Positions 9,047 to 18,116 of a stretch of 64,000 nucleotides of DNA are shown in pieces (position 1 is the first letter of the stretch; each line of letters begins with the position of its first letter). Origin of the DNA: Clostridium sp. (lineage in GTDB: Bacteria; Bacillota; Clostridia; Clostridiales; Clostridiaceae); contig NZ_JAKVOI010000001.1 of the NCBI RefSeq assembly GCF_022482905.1, positions 3,287,958 through 3,351,957 of the forward strand, given 5' to 3'. Both the position numbers and the translations under genes were made by a program. The notes below the pieces were generated by a model. It made no database searches. It saw only the letters and a program-made list of their open reading frames with translations, and had not been told where the DNA came from.

Positions 9047-9070
9047 TGTTTCTATGGCATATAGGAAAAA

Positions 9071-9853
9071 CTAACCCTGTGCATATAGACATTTATCATT
9101 TTGTGCTATTATTAAATTCACATTGTTTCTTTTGATAAATTGTATATATTCCTCTGGTGGTTTTTTATCGGTTATCAGATAATCTATATCTTCCATTGAA
9201 CAGTAAGTCATTAAAGAAGAAATTCCAAATTTTGAATGATCTATCAATACATATACTAAGTTGCTCTTACTTACTACAAGTTTTTTTATCTCACACTCCT
9301 GTGGAGAACCATTTGTAACGCCGCTTGCTAAAGATATTCCTGTAGAAGCCATAAAGGCTTTATTTATATTATATTTTTTTATCATATTCAACGTATCCGT
9401 ACCTACAAGTGAATTTGTCTTTCTTACTAGGCTGCCTCCTGTAGAAATTATATTTAAATTATTATATTTGATGCATTTGTTGATAAAGTTGAGATTATTG
9501 GTTATTATTGTTATATTTTTTTTATCCTTAAGAAAATCTGCAAGATTCAATGTAGTTGTTCCAGAGTCTACAAATATTATATCTCCATCTTCAATCAGTT
9601 TAGCCGCTTCCTCAGCTATTAGAGATTTTGAATAGATATTCTTTATCTGCCTTTTATCAAAAGGAACTAGTGGATTTGAATTTACTGATACACCTCCATA
9701 TACCTTCTTTATCGTACCCTTTTCAACCAGTTCATTTATATCTCTTCTAATTGTATTTTTGGAAACATTAAATACATCAGCTAATTTATCCAATGTTACA
9801 GTATTGTTGTCCAGTATATATTCTTCTATTTTTTGTATCCTTTTTAATTTCAT
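9071..9853 (-). CDS. iolR: DeoR-family repressor of inositol catabolism
   Basis: 260-residue DeoR/GlpR-type regulator. N-terminal winged helix (about 1-60) with FNVSKNTIRRDINELVEKG, then the sugar-phosphate-binding domain with FVDSGTTTLNLADFL and ADHS-like VLIDHSKFG. By recollection the whole protein resembles Bacillus subtilis IolR (MKL.RIQ..EEYIL, KVYGGV, DKYNINKAFM-like). In B. subtilis the inducer is a phosphorylated inositol intermediate (2-deoxy-5-keto-gluconate 6-phosphate). It is divergent from the iol operon, and 11-mers matching the B. subtilis IolR operator consensus occur in the intergenic region and at a second iol promoter at 20410. Good ribosome binding site (GGGGAGG). Confidence 0.85.
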   Translation of the reverse strand: MKLKRIQKIEEYILDNNTVTLDKLADVFNVSKNTIRRDINELVEKGTIKKVYGGVSVNSNPLVPFDKRQIKNIYSKSLIAEEAAKLIEDGDIIFVDSGTTTLNLADFLKDKKNITIITNNLNFINKCIKYNNLNIISTGGSLVRKTNSLVGTDTLNMIKKYNINKAFMASTGISLASGVTNGSPQECEIKKLVVSKSNLVYVLIDHSKFGISSLMTYCSMEDIDYLITDKKPPEEYIQFIKRNNVNLIIAQNDKCLYAQG

Positions 9854-9999
9854 AATTGCCTCCCCACGTTAAAATACAACTAATATGTTCGTATCATAAA
9901 ATAATAGATTGCAATTATTTATAAGTTTTAGTTATATTAGTATATTCACTGTGTTCTTATATATAATTATATATAAGAATTCAAATATTTACAATGATA

Positions 10000-10125
10000 T
10001 AATCAAAAAATATGCAAAAAATAATATTACAATATTGTTAAGCAAATATATTGACATATATATAGTATAAGTGATAATATATAACCAAAAGATAATTATA
10101 ATATAATAAATATATAATCAAAAAA
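10000..10125 (+). promoter_or_regulatory. iol operon promoter with three IolR-like operator boxes
   Basis: Promoter TTGACA (10051-10056), 16-17 bp spacer, GATAATA (10073-10079). Three 11-mers fit the B. subtilis IolR operator consensus WRAYCAADARD: TAATCAAAAAA (10000-10010), TAACCAAAAGA (10082-10092) and TAATCAAAAAA (10115-10125). The middle one begins just after the -10 region. The rest of the 290-bp gap (9854-10143) is very AT-rich, with no further feature recognised. Confidence 0.75.
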
Positions 10126-10143
10126 TATTAAGAAGGTGAAGCT

Positions 10144-11298
10144 TTGAGTAATTTATTTTTAATGCCAAGATATGTTTTCACAGGTCAGGGATCTTTGAAT
10201 AAAGCTGGTGGAAATATAAAACTGTTAGGTAAGAAGGCACTTATAGTTACAGATGATGTAATGATTAAATTGAAGAGCATAAACAATGTTACTAATTTAT
10301 TGGATAAGTTGGGAGTAAATTATTCCATTTATCACGAAGTCAATGGAGAACCTACAGATATTATGGTCAATAATGGAATCAGGCAGTACAAAGATGACAA
10401 CTGTGATTTTTTAATAGCACTGGGTGGTGGAAGTCCTATTGACACAATGAAAGCTATAGGAGCCATGATAACGAATTCAGGAGAGATAAATGATTATCTT
10501 GGAAAGGTAATTGAAAGAGAAACTCCTCCACTGGTCGCAATACCAACTACAGCTGGAACTGGATCGGAGGCAACTCAGTTTACTATAATAACGGATACTA
10601 AAAGGAATATAAAAATGTTATTAAAAGGATCTTATCTAATACCAAATATTGCAGTAATAGATCCTGTTTTTACAATTACATCACCAAAAAGTGTTACTTC
10701 TTCTACGGGTTTGGATGCATTGACACATGCTATAGAGTCCTATACATCAAAACTTGTCCAACCTATGTCAGAAATATTTTCTCTATCTGCAGTCAAAAAA
10801 ATATTTGCCAATTTGCTGGAAGCTTATGATAATGGCGAAAATGTCAAAGCAAGAACAGAAATGTCTATAGCTGCACTTCAAGCGGGAGTAGCATTTAACA
10901 ATTCCTCTGTTACCATAGTACATGGTATGAGCAGGCCTATAGGTGCATTGTTTCATGTACCTCATGGATTATCAAATGCAATGCTTTTAACAGATTGTCT
11001 TGAGTTTATTTTGCCTGGTGCATCTGATAGATTTTGTGATCTGGCCAAGACAATCGGAGTATATGAAGAAAATATGAGTGATATACAGGCAGGAGAGGCA
11101 TTCATACAGGCGGTTAGAAATCTTTGTACAAGTTTAAATGTACAGACATTACGAGAATTTGGAATTGAAAAAAATATTTTTCTTGGAAATTTGGACAAGA
11201 TGGCGGAAGATGCACTTCAAAGTGGAAGCCCTCAAAACACAAGAAGAGAAGTCAAAAGGGAAAATATAATAGAAATATATAAAGGACTATGGAAGTAG
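10144..11298 (+). CDS. Iron-containing alcohol dehydrogenase, first gene of the iol operon
   Basis: 384-residue type III (Fe-dependent) alcohol dehydrogenase. Seen: NAD-binding GGGSPIDTMKA, IPTTAGTGSEAT, and the metal region SSTGLDALTHAIESY, with candidate ligands Asp and His, then HGMSRPIGALFHVPHG with two ligand-type His residues 14 apart. Many family members have a His four residues after the first of these; here it is Arg. TTG start with AAGGTG upstream. As the first gene behind an IolR-controlled promoter, in a locus without iolA, it may reduce malonate semialdehyde to 3-hydroxypropionate (inference). Alternatively it handles another aldehyde made during cyclitol breakdown. Confidence 0.85.
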   Translation: MSNLFLMPRYVFTGQGSLNKAGGNIKLLGKKALIVTDDVMIKLKSINNVTNLLDKLGVNYSIYHEVNGEPTDIMVNNGIRQYKDDNCDFLIALGGGSPIDTMKAIGAMITNSGEINDYLGKVIERETPPLVAIPTTAGTGSEATQFTIITDTKRNIKMLLKGSYLIPNIAVIDPVFTITSPKSVTSSTGLDALTHAIESYTSKLVQPMSEIFSLSAVKKIFANLLEAYDNGENVKARTEMSIAALQAGVAFNNSSVTIVHGMSRPIGALFHVPHGLSNAMLLTDCLEFILPGASDRFCDLAKTIGVYEENMSDIQAGEAFIQAVRNLCTSLNVQTLREFGIEKNIFLGNLDKMAEDALQSGSPQNTRREVKRENIIEIYKGLWK

Positions 11299-11306
11299 GT
11301 GAAGGT

Positions 11307-12152
11307 ATGGCACTGACGAGATTAAGAGAATTACTGGCTGAAGCTGAAAGTGGAAAGTATGCGGTAGGTGCTTTTAGTATTGCAAATATGGAAATGATAA
11401 TAGGAGCCGTCAAGGCTGCAGAAGAATTGAAATCACCTATAATATTGCAGATTGCAGAAAGCAGGCTGAAGCATTCACCGCTGTATATGATAGGTCCTGT
11501 AATGATGGCTGCAGCTAAAAAAGCAAAAGTTCCCATAGCAGTGCATCTGGATCATGGTTTGACTATGAATTGTATAGATGAGGCACTTGATTTGGGATTT
11601 ACCTCTGTTATGATAGATGGCTCCAGATATCCTCTGGACAAAAATATTGATTTAACTAAAAGTGTTATAAAAAAAGCTCAAAAATACGGTGCTTCAGTAG
11701 AAGCTGAAATTGGTAGAGTTGGAGGCAGCGAAGATGGTTCGGAAAATATATCCTCAATGTATACAGATACAGGCGAGGCATGTGAGTTCTATAGAGAAAC
11801 GAATGTTGACGCACTTGCAATCGGCATAGGGAATGCCCATGGTGTTTATAAAGGCTCACCAAATTTGAATTTTGATGTGTTGGAAAATGTCAATAAAGAA
11901 GTTGATGTCCCCCTTGTTTTACATGGAGGATCCGGTATAAGCGATGATGATTTTAGAAAGTGTGTTTCATATGGAATGAGGAAAATAAATATAGCTACTG
12001 CTACGTTTATGTCGGTTGTTCAGAAGGTAGAAGCATTATGTAGAAAAGAGGAGTATATAGACTATTTCAGGCTCCATGAAGCTGAAATAGAAGGTGCATA
12101 TTTGAATGTTAGAAAGCATATAAAAATTTTCGGAAGCAATAATAAAGCCTAG
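11307..12152 (+). CDS. iolJ: 5-dehydro-2-deoxyphosphogluconate aldolase (class II FBA-like)
   Basis: Class II (Zn) aldolase cleaving 5-dehydro-2-deoxy-D-gluconate 6-phosphate to dihydroxyacetone phosphate and malonate semialdehyde. Seen: VPIAVHLDHG (Zn-binding His and catalytic Asp), MIDGSRYPLDKNI, EAEIGRVGGSEDG, GNAHGVYKG and VLHGGSGISD, all in family order. The ATG at 11307 follows GTAGGTGAAGG and gives 281 residues; an upstream in-frame ATG at 11289 would overlap the dehydrogenase stop at 11298. Lies between the Fe-alcohol dehydrogenase and iolC. Family member ambiguity with fructose-bisphosphate or tagatose aldolase is resolved by context. Confidence 0.88.
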   Translation: MALTRLRELLAEAESGKYAVGAFSIANMEMIIGAVKAAEELKSPIILQIAESRLKHSPLYMIGPVMMAAAKKAKVPIAVHLDHGLTMNCIDEALDLGFTSVMIDGSRYPLDKNIDLTKSVIKKAQKYGASVEAEIGRVGGSEDGSENISSMYTDTGEACEFYRETNVDALAIGIGNAHGVYKGSPNLNFDVLENVNKEVDVPLVLHGGSGISDDDFRKCVSYGMRKINIATATFMSVVQKVEALCRKEEYIDYFRLHEAEIEGAYLNVRKHIKIFGSNNKA

Positions 12153-12165
12153 GGGGAGAGATAAA

Positions 12166-13182
12166 ATGCAGTATATTGAATTTGACAATAGCAGAAAATT
12201 TGATGTTGTACCTTTGGGAAGGGCAACTATAGATTTAAATCCGGTAGAAATAAACAGAACTTTGGCGGAAAGTGTAACTTTCAAGAAATACCTTGGAGGA
12301 TCTCCTGCAAATGTAGCTGTAGGGCTTGCCAGACTTGGGAAAAAAGTTGGATTTATAGGCAAAGTATCAGATGATAGATTTGGGGACTTTATTATTGACT
12401 ATTTTAAAAGGGAAGGTATAGATACCTCACAAATTTATAGGGCAAAAAATGGTGAGTCTCTAGGGCTTACTTTTACTGAAATACTCAGTCCTACAGAAAG
12501 CAGTATATTGATGTATAGAAATAGTATTGCAGATTTAAGTCTGAATGTAGATGAAATTGACGAGAACTATATCAAGAATGCAAAAGCAATTTCCATATCA
12601 GGGACAGCTCTTGCCCAAAGTCCTTCCAGAGAAGCTGCTCTTAAAGCGATGGAATATGCGAAAAAACATAATACAGTTGTAGTCTTTGATATAGATTATA
12701 GAAAGTATAATTGGAGAAATAAAGATGAAATAGCAATTTATTATTCCATGGTGGGGAAAAACAGTGATCTGGTGATAGGCTCCAGAGAAGAATTTGACCT
12801 TATGGAAGGTCTTGTTGCAAAAAACAGCAGTGATATTGATACAGCAGACAGGTGGATTGGATATGGAAACAAGATAGTTGTTATAAAGCATGGCAAGGAT
12901 GGATCTACAGCCTATACGGAAGACGGGAAAAAATACAGCATCAAGCCGTTTCCTGTTAAACTGATGAAATCCTTTGGAGGTGGGGATGCCTATGGGTCAG
13001 CCTTCATATATGGACTTCTTGAAGGATGGGACATAATAGATGCTCTTGAGTTTGGAAGTGCTTCAGCTGCAATGCTTGTTGCAAGCCACAGCTGTTCAGA
13101 TGCAATGCCTAAAGTTGAAGAAATAAAAAAATTTATAGAAAAAGAAAAAGCTGAATATGGTGAAATGGTGGCAAGAAATTAA
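12166..13182 (+). CDS. iolC: 5-dehydro-2-deoxygluconokinase
   Basis: PfkB-family sugar kinase that phosphorylates 5-dehydro-2-deoxy-D-gluconate in myo-inositol catabolism. Seen: the N-terminal substrate motif YLGGSPANVAVGLARLGKKV, and the C-terminal ATP/anion-hole motif KSFGGGDAYGSAFIYGLL with catalytic Asp (near residue 273). 338 residues, close to Bacillus IolC. Ribosome binding site GGGGGAGAG; 13 bp after iolJ and 19 bp before iolB, so part of one operon. Confidence 0.93.
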   Translation: MQYIEFDNSRKFDVVPLGRATIDLNPVEINRTLAESVTFKKYLGGSPANVAVGLARLGKKVGFIGKVSDDRFGDFIIDYFKREGIDTSQIYRAKNGESLGLTFTEILSPTESSILMYRNSIADLSLNVDEIDENYIKNAKAISISGTALAQSPSREAALKAMEYAKKHNTVVVFDIDYRKYNWRNKDEIAIYYSMVGKNSDLVIGSREEFDLMEGLVAKNSSDIDTADRWIGYGNKIVVIKHGKDGSTAYTEDGKKYSIKPFPVKLMKSFGGGDAYGSAFIYGLLEGWDIIDALEFGSASAAMLVASHSCSDAMPKVEEIKKFIEKEKAEYGEMVARN

Positions 13183-13201
13183 GATTGGGAGGAATTAGTA
13201 T

Positions 13202-14002
13202 ATGAGTTTAAGTGAATTTGGTAATTTGGGTTCTCTAAAATTTGGTGAAAATAAAATATGTGGAGTAAACGGCCCGCATAAAGAAATGCTTATGGACATT
13301 TCAGTAAACAGGATCGAAAAAAATTCAGAAGAATTTTATGAAGAAAATAATAAGGAAATGGCTGTTCTTCTTTTAAAGGGCAAAATTGAAGTAGGCTGGC
13401 TGGGCAATAGACAAATTATGGAGAGACATTCAGTATTTGATGAAAATCCCTGGTGTATTCATGTTCCACATGGTGTGAAAGTAACAGTAAAGGCTCTGGA
13501 AGAAAGTGAAATAATATTTCAGGCTGCTGAAAACAGAAATGATTTTACTTCAAAATTGTATTCTCCAAAAGATTGCCAAAGTGATATATTTGGCAAGGGA
13601 GTATGGAATGACACTGCAAGAAGGACCGTCAGAACTGTATTTGACTATCATAATGCTCCTTATTCCAATATGGTAATGGGTGAGGTTATTACTTTCCCTG
13701 GAAAGTGGTCAAGTTATCCTCCACATTATCACCCGCAGCCGGAAGTTTATTATTATAAATTCAACAAACCTCAGGGCTTGGGATTATGCCTTACTGGAGA
13801 TGATGCCCATAAAATATCGGACAACAGCTATGTTGCCATTCATGGGGGAGATGTTCATCCTCAGACTTCAGCACCTGGATATGCCATGTATTACTGTTGG
13901 ATGATAAGACATCTTAAAGATAACCCTTGGACAGATAGAATTGATGTTGAAGAACATAAATGGTTATGGGAAAAAGATGTAAAAATATGGCCTGAAAAGT
14001 GA
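13202..14002 (+). CDS. iolB: 5-deoxy-glucuronate isomerase
   Basis: Bicupin isomerase converting 5-deoxy-D-glucuronate to 5-dehydro-2-deoxy-D-gluconate. The metal-binding cupin stretch FPGKWSSYPPHYHPQPEVYY (near residue 160-180) and the C-terminal HPQTSAPGYAMYYCWMIRHL are diagnostic. 266 residues, normal length. A second copy lies at 24478 in the same locus. GGAGG before the ATG. Confidence 0.93.
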   Translation: MSLSEFGNLGSLKFGENKICGVNGPHKEMLMDISVNRIEKNSEEFYEENNKEMAVLLLKGKIEVGWLGNRQIMERHSVFDENPWCIHVPHGVKVTVKALEESEIIFQAAENRNDFTSKLYSPKDCQSDIFGKGVWNDTARRTVRTVFDYHNAPYSNMVMGEVITFPGKWSSYPPHYHPQPEVYYYKFNKPQGLGLCLTGDDAHKISDNSYVAIHGGDVHPQTSAPGYAMYYCWMIRHLKDNPWTDRIDVEEHKWLWEKDVKIWPEK

Positions 14003-14017
14003 GAGGGAGGTTAAAGT

Positions 14018-15958
14018 ATGAAAAAAGTAAGACTTACGGTTGCACAGGCACTGGTGAAATTTCTTGACAATCAATATGTTGAATTTGATGGTATTGAAAC
14101 TAAATTCGTCAAAGGAATATTTACGATTTTCGGACATGGAAATGTAGTAGGACTTGGACAGGCATTGGAGGAAGATCCTGGGGATTTAATAGTACATCAG
14201 GGCAGAAATGAGCAGGGAATGTCCCATGCTGCCATAGGATTTGCAAAACAAAAATTGAGAAAACAGATATATGCATGTACATCATCGGTTGGCCCTGGTG
14301 CTGCAAACATGGTAACAGCAGCTGCTACAGCAAGCGCAAACAGAATACCCGTTTTGTTTCTCCCAGGGGATGTATATGCTACAAGACAGCCTGATCCAGT
14401 ACTGCAGCAGATGGAGCAATTCAACAATCTTACAATAAGTACAAATGATGCTTTTAAGGCTGTAAGCAAATATTGGGATAGAATTTCAAGACCTGAACAG
14501 CTTATGACAGCTTGTATAAATGCAATGAGAGTTTTAACAGATCCTGAAAATACAGGAGCGGTTACCATAGCTCTGCCTCAGGATGTTGAAGGTGAAGCAT
14601 ATGATTATCCAGAGTATTTTTTTCAGAAAAGGGTACACAGAATAGAAAGAAGACCTGCAACAAAACAAATGATAAAAGATGCAGTTGAACTTATATTGAA
14701 GAAAAAGAAGCCTATGCTTGTATGCGGTGGTGGAGTAAAATATTCTGAAGCTGCAGAGGCCTTTAAAAACTTTGCAGAAAAATTCAGCATACCATTTGGA
14801 GAGACTCAGGCCGGCAAAAGTGCAATAGTGTGGGATCATAAATTGAATCTTGGTGGAATAGGGGAAACAGGAAGTCTGGCTTCTAATATGATTGCCAAAA
14901 AAGCAGATCTTATAATTGGTGTTGGTACAAGATATACGGATTTTACAACATCATCAAAATGGCTGTTTCAAAATCCTGAAGTCAGTTTCCTCAATATAAA
15001 TATAGCGGAATTTGATGCCTATAAGTTGGACGGGATTAAGGTCGTTGCCGATGCTAAAGCGGCATTGGAAGATTTGACAAATGAACTTGAAAAAACTGAA
15101 TATAAATCCTCATACAAAAATGAAATAGAAGAAGCCAGGGATAAACTGAATGCAGAAGTAAAGAGAGTATATAGTACAGAGTACACAAGCAAGGATTTTG
15201 TACCTGAAATACAGGACCATCTTGACCCGTCAGTATTTGAAGAGTTCAGGGAAATAACCGGTTCATGCCTCACACAATCAAGAGTTGTAGGAGTCTTTAA
15301 TGAAATGCTTGCTAATGATGATATTGTAGTTGGTGCATCAGGAAGTTTGCCTGGAGATCTGCAGAGAATATGGAGACCAAAGGGTGTCAATACCTATCAT
15401 GTAGAATATGGATTTTCATGCATGGGATATGAAGTAAATGCATCACTGGGTGTAAAACTTGCAGAACCTGACAGGGAAGTTTATGCATTTGTTGGAGATG
15501 GTTCTTATATGATGCTCCATTCTGAACTTCCAACCTCTATTCAGGAAGGGAAAAAGATAAATGTAGTATTGTTTGACAACATGGCTTTTGGATGTATAAA
15601 CAACCTTGAGATGGAACATGGAATGAACAGTTTTGGAACAGAATTCAGATTCAGGAATCCAAAAACCGGAAAGCTGGATGGAGGTCTTGTCCCAATGAAT
15701 TTTGCCATGAATGCGGCTTCCTATGGATGCAAGACCTATATTGTAAAGACAATAGAGGAATTGAAAGAAGCAATAGTAGATTCAAAAAAACAAAAGTTAT
15801 CTACACTTATAGACATAAAAGTATTGCCAAAAACCATGGTCCATAAATATGGCTCCTGGTGGAGAGTAGGGTTGGCTCAGGTATCCAGGAGCAAGAGAAT
15901 TCATGATGTGTATGAAAGTGTAATAAAGAAAAATCTTGGTGAGGCACGTCAATATTAG
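14018..15958 (+). CDS. iolD: 3D-(3,5/4)-trihydroxycyclohexane-1,2-dione hydrolase (ThDP-dependent)
   Basis: Ring-opening enzyme of inositol catabolism, 646 residues, from the acetolactate-synthase-like ThDP family. Seen: the PYR-domain Glu in [17 protein letters not shown], a central domain (about 215-360) with [13 protein letters not shown], and the ThDP/Mg motif [13 protein letters not shown] followed by [16 protein letters not shown]. The start ATG follows GAGGGAGG 9 bases upstream. Last gene of the first iol run; a weak hairpin (15960-16004) follows. Confidence 0.93.
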   Translation: MKKVRLTVAQALVKFLDNQYVEFDGIETKFVKGIFTIFGHGNVVGLGQALEEDPGDLIVHQGRNEQGMSHAAIGFAKQKLRKQIYACTSSVGPGAANMVTAAATASANRIPVLFLPGDVYATRQPDPVLQQMEQFNNLTISTNDAFKAVSKYWDRISRPEQLMTACINAMRVLTDPENTGAVTIALPQDVEGEAYDYPEYFFQKRVHRIERRPATKQMIKDAVELILKKKKPMLVCGGGVKYSEAAEAFKNFAEKFSIPFGETQAGKSAIVWDHKLNLGGIGETGSLASNMIAKKADLIIGVGTRYTDFTTSSKWLFQNPEVSFLNINIAEFDAYKLDGIKVVADAKAALEDLTNELEKTEYKSSYKNEIEEARDKLNAEVKRVYSTEYTSKDFVPEIQDHLDPSVFEEFREITGSCLTQSRVVGVFNEMLANDDIVVGASGSLPGDLQRIWRPKGVNTYHVEYGFSCMGYEVNASLGVKLAEPDREVYAFVGDGSYMMLHSELPTSIQEGKKINVVLFDNMAFGCINNLEMEHGMNSFGTEFRFRNPKTGKLDGGLVPMNFAMNAASYGCKTYIVKTIEELKEAIVDSKKQKLSTLIDIKVLPKTMVHKYGSWWRVGLAQVSRSKRIHDVYESVIKKNLGEARQY

Positions 15959-16073
15959 TTAAAGGGACTTTTGCAAAGTGAAAAATTTGCAGCAGTTCCT
16001 TTGGCTTTAGCATATGTTTTGTTGGTATCTATAGTGACCTATTAATTTTATTGTTATATAGGGAGGTTTTAAT

Positions 16074-16997
16074 ATGAGTATTAGAATAGGAATCGGTCCA
16101 TGTTGTTGGGGCGTAGATGATGTTAAGAATCCATATCTTCCAGATTGGAAACTTGTACTAAAAGAAGCTGTAGAAGCAGGATATAAGGGTATAGAATTAG
16201 GACCCTACGGGTATCTTCCTTTAGATATAGATATAGTGAAAAGAGAGTTGGAAATAAATGGCCTTACTGTAATTGCAGGAACTATATTTGATGATCTGGT
16301 AAGTCAAGAAAATAAAGATATGCTTCTGAAAATGACTGATGATATATGCAGTTTAATTACTAAGCTTCCGTGTGACTATAAATCACAGAAGCAGCATTTT
16401 AAGACACCATATCTTACTATTATGGATTTTGGTCATAAGGAACGCAGTTTTTTAGCAGGACATTACAATAAAGCTCCCCGTTTATCTAAACAGAAATGGT
16501 ATGGAATGATAGAGAATATTAGAGCAATTTCGAAGTTAGCCTGGAAAAAATATGGAGTCAGACCTGTTGTCCACCCTCATGCAGGAGGATATATAGAATT
16601 TGAAGATGAAATAAAACAGATGCTTAACGATATTCCGTATGATATTGCCGGTCTTTGTTTAGATACAGGTCATCTTTATTATTCAGGTATGGATGCAGTA
16701 GAATGGATTAGAAACAATATAGATAGATTAGATTATATTCACTTCAAAGATATTGATAAAAAAATATATGATCAAATGATGAATAAGAAAATAGATTTCT
16801 TTGATGCTTGTGCTAAAGGGGTAATGTGCCCGATAGGAAAAGGGATTATTGACTATAGTAGTATAAATAGACTTTTAAGCAAAATTGATTATCAAGGTTG
16901 GATTACGATAGAACAGGAGAGGGATCCTAGAAATTCAAGGACAAGTTTGGGCGATGTATCAGAAAGTTTCAATTATTTGAAAAGTGTAGGATATTAA
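16074..16997 (+). CDS. IolE/MocC-like inosose dehydratase family protein (TIM barrel)
   Basis: 307-residue AP-endonuclease-2/xylose-isomerase-like TIM barrel. Start GIGPCCWGVDD resembles the IolE/MocC N-terminus; VHPHAGGYIEFEDE, CLDTGHLYYSGMD, YIHFKDID and the final EQERDP supply metal-ligand positions typical of IolE (His, Asp, Glu). The canonical IolE is more likely the gene at 21479; this paralogue diverges from it and may act on another inosose stereoisomer or ketose. Good GGGAGG ribosome binding site. It has its own 115-bp leader after iolD. Confidence 0.8.
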   Translation: MSIRIGIGPCCWGVDDVKNPYLPDWKLVLKEAVEAGYKGIELGPYGYLPLDIDIVKRELEINGLTVIAGTIFDDLVSQENKDMLLKMTDDICSLITKLPCDYKSQKQHFKTPYLTIMDFGHKERSFLAGHYNKAPRLSKQKWYGMIENIRAISKLAWKKYGVRPVVHPHAGGYIEFEDEIKQMLNDIPYDIAGLCLDTGHLYYSGMDAVEWIRNNIDRLDYIHFKDIDKKIYDQMMNKKIDFFDACAKGVMCPIGKGIIDYSSINRLLSKIDYQGWITIEQERDPRNSRTSLGDVSESFNYLKSVGY

Positions 16998-17012
16998 AAG
17001 GAGTTGTTTCTT

Positions 17013-17084
17013 ATGATTTTAAGGGCGTTACAGAACCAAATAATTGGCTCTGTAACACCATACTTGTTTTTGAGTAATCTGTGA
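17013..17084 (+). other. Possible 23-codon ORF overlapping a terminator-like hairpin
   Basis: ATG at 17013 lies 7 bases after AAAGGAG and reads MILRALQNQIIGSVTPYLFL then SNL and TGA. The same bases form an inverted repeat GTTACAGAACCA (17027-17038) with TGGCTCTGTAAC (17045-17056) containing one wobble pair. It could be a small peptide, the remnant of a lost gene, or simply the terminator between the converging genes; there is no strong T run. Confidence 0.3.
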
Positions 17085-17116
17085 CTGTCATCATAATTAA
17101 AAGTTATAATTCTATT

Positions 17117-18058
17117 TTACTGGCTGATTGTTTGCTTCAATGCATCAACAGATGTTTTAATTCCAGCTTCTACAGACATTGTTAAATCTTCCATTTCAAG
17201 TGAAACAGGACCATCATAACCTACCATCTTTAAAACTGAAAAGAATTCCTTCCACCACTGAAGGTCATGTCCGCAGCCTACTGCTACGTAATTCCATGCT
17301 CTCGATGCCACATCAGTAACAACTTTTGTCTCCATAATGCCATTGGTATCTACGATTCCACGTTCCATTCTAACGTCTTTTCCATGTACATGATAAATAG
17401 CATCACCAAGTTCTCTTGCAGAGGCAATTGGATCTGCTCCCATCCACAATAAATGACTTGGATCTAAATTTAATCCCACCATTGGTCCAACTGCATTACG
17501 TAATTTGAATAAGGTCTCTGGATTGTACACTAGTTGGGAACTGAAATTTTCTAATGCAATTTTTCCAACACCACACTCTTCAGCTTTTTTAACAAGTTCC
17601 TTCCAATAAGGAATTGCTACTTCATTCCACTGATAGTCTAAAATATCTTGAAGTGATTCAGGCCAGCTTACAGTGTATGTTATCCAATTAGGTATTTTAT
17701 CTTCGGGACTGGCAGCTGGAAGTCCGCTCATCATGACAATTTTCTTGACTCCAAGAAGTTTGGCAAGTTTCATAGTCTTCTCTGTAATGGATCTATGTTG
17801 TCTTCCAAGTTCACCAGGGTCCAATGGATTACCTGAACAGTTAAGTGCACAAATTTCAATATTCCTCTTTTTTAGTGCCGCTGTAAATTTTTCCCGCAAT
17901 GAATCGTTTTCAAGAAGCTCATCAAGATTTATATGCGGTGCGGGAGACCATCCGCCTGTTGCCATTTCTACATAGTGTATTCCGAATTCTGATACTTTGT
18001 CCAACATTTCTGCAAAAGCAAGATTACCCATACTATCTGTACAATATGATAATTTCAT
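17117..18058 (-). CDS. Sugar phosphate isomerase/epimerase-like TIM-barrel protein
   Basis: 313-residue AP-endonuclease-2-fold protein. Candidate metal ligands are Glu in KIALENFSSQ, Asp/His in GLNLDPSHLLWMG, His in AIYHVHGKDVR and Glu in PVSLEMED. The family is commonly paired with Gfo/Idh/MocA dehydrogenases in cyclitol and keto-glycoside pathways, and here it directly follows one (58-bp gap) in an apparent two-gene operon controlled by the AraC regulator at 19497. Start supported by GGAGGTG. Could be an inosose epimerase or isomerase, or a 3-keto-glycoside lyase subunit; not assignable from sequence alone. Confidence 0.75.
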   Translation of the reverse strand: MKLSYCTDSMGNLAFAEMLDKVSEFGIHYVEMATGGWSPAPHINLDELLENDSLREKFTAALKKRNIEICALNCSGNPLDPGELGRQHRSITEKTMKLAKLLGVKKIVMMSGLPAASPEDKIPNWITYTVSWPESLQDILDYQWNEVAIPYWKELVKKAEECGVGKIALENFSSQLVYNPETLFKLRNAVGPMVGLNLDPSHLLWMGADPIASARELGDAIYHVHGKDVRMERGIVDTNGIMETKVVTDVASRAWNYVAVGCGHDLQWWKEFFSVLKMVGYDGPVSLEMEDLTMSVEAGIKTSVDALKQTISQ

Positions 18059-18116
18059 AAGAACACCTCCAAATTTTAAATTGCTTTAATTAATATGTCC
18101 ATGATTTATTCCAAAG

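Noticed and set aside
15960-16004. Imperfect hairpin AAAGGGACTTTTGCAAA / TTTGCAGCAGTTCCTTT after iolD
   Set aside because: Interrupted stem and no following T run; could weakly attenuate but not listed as a terminator.
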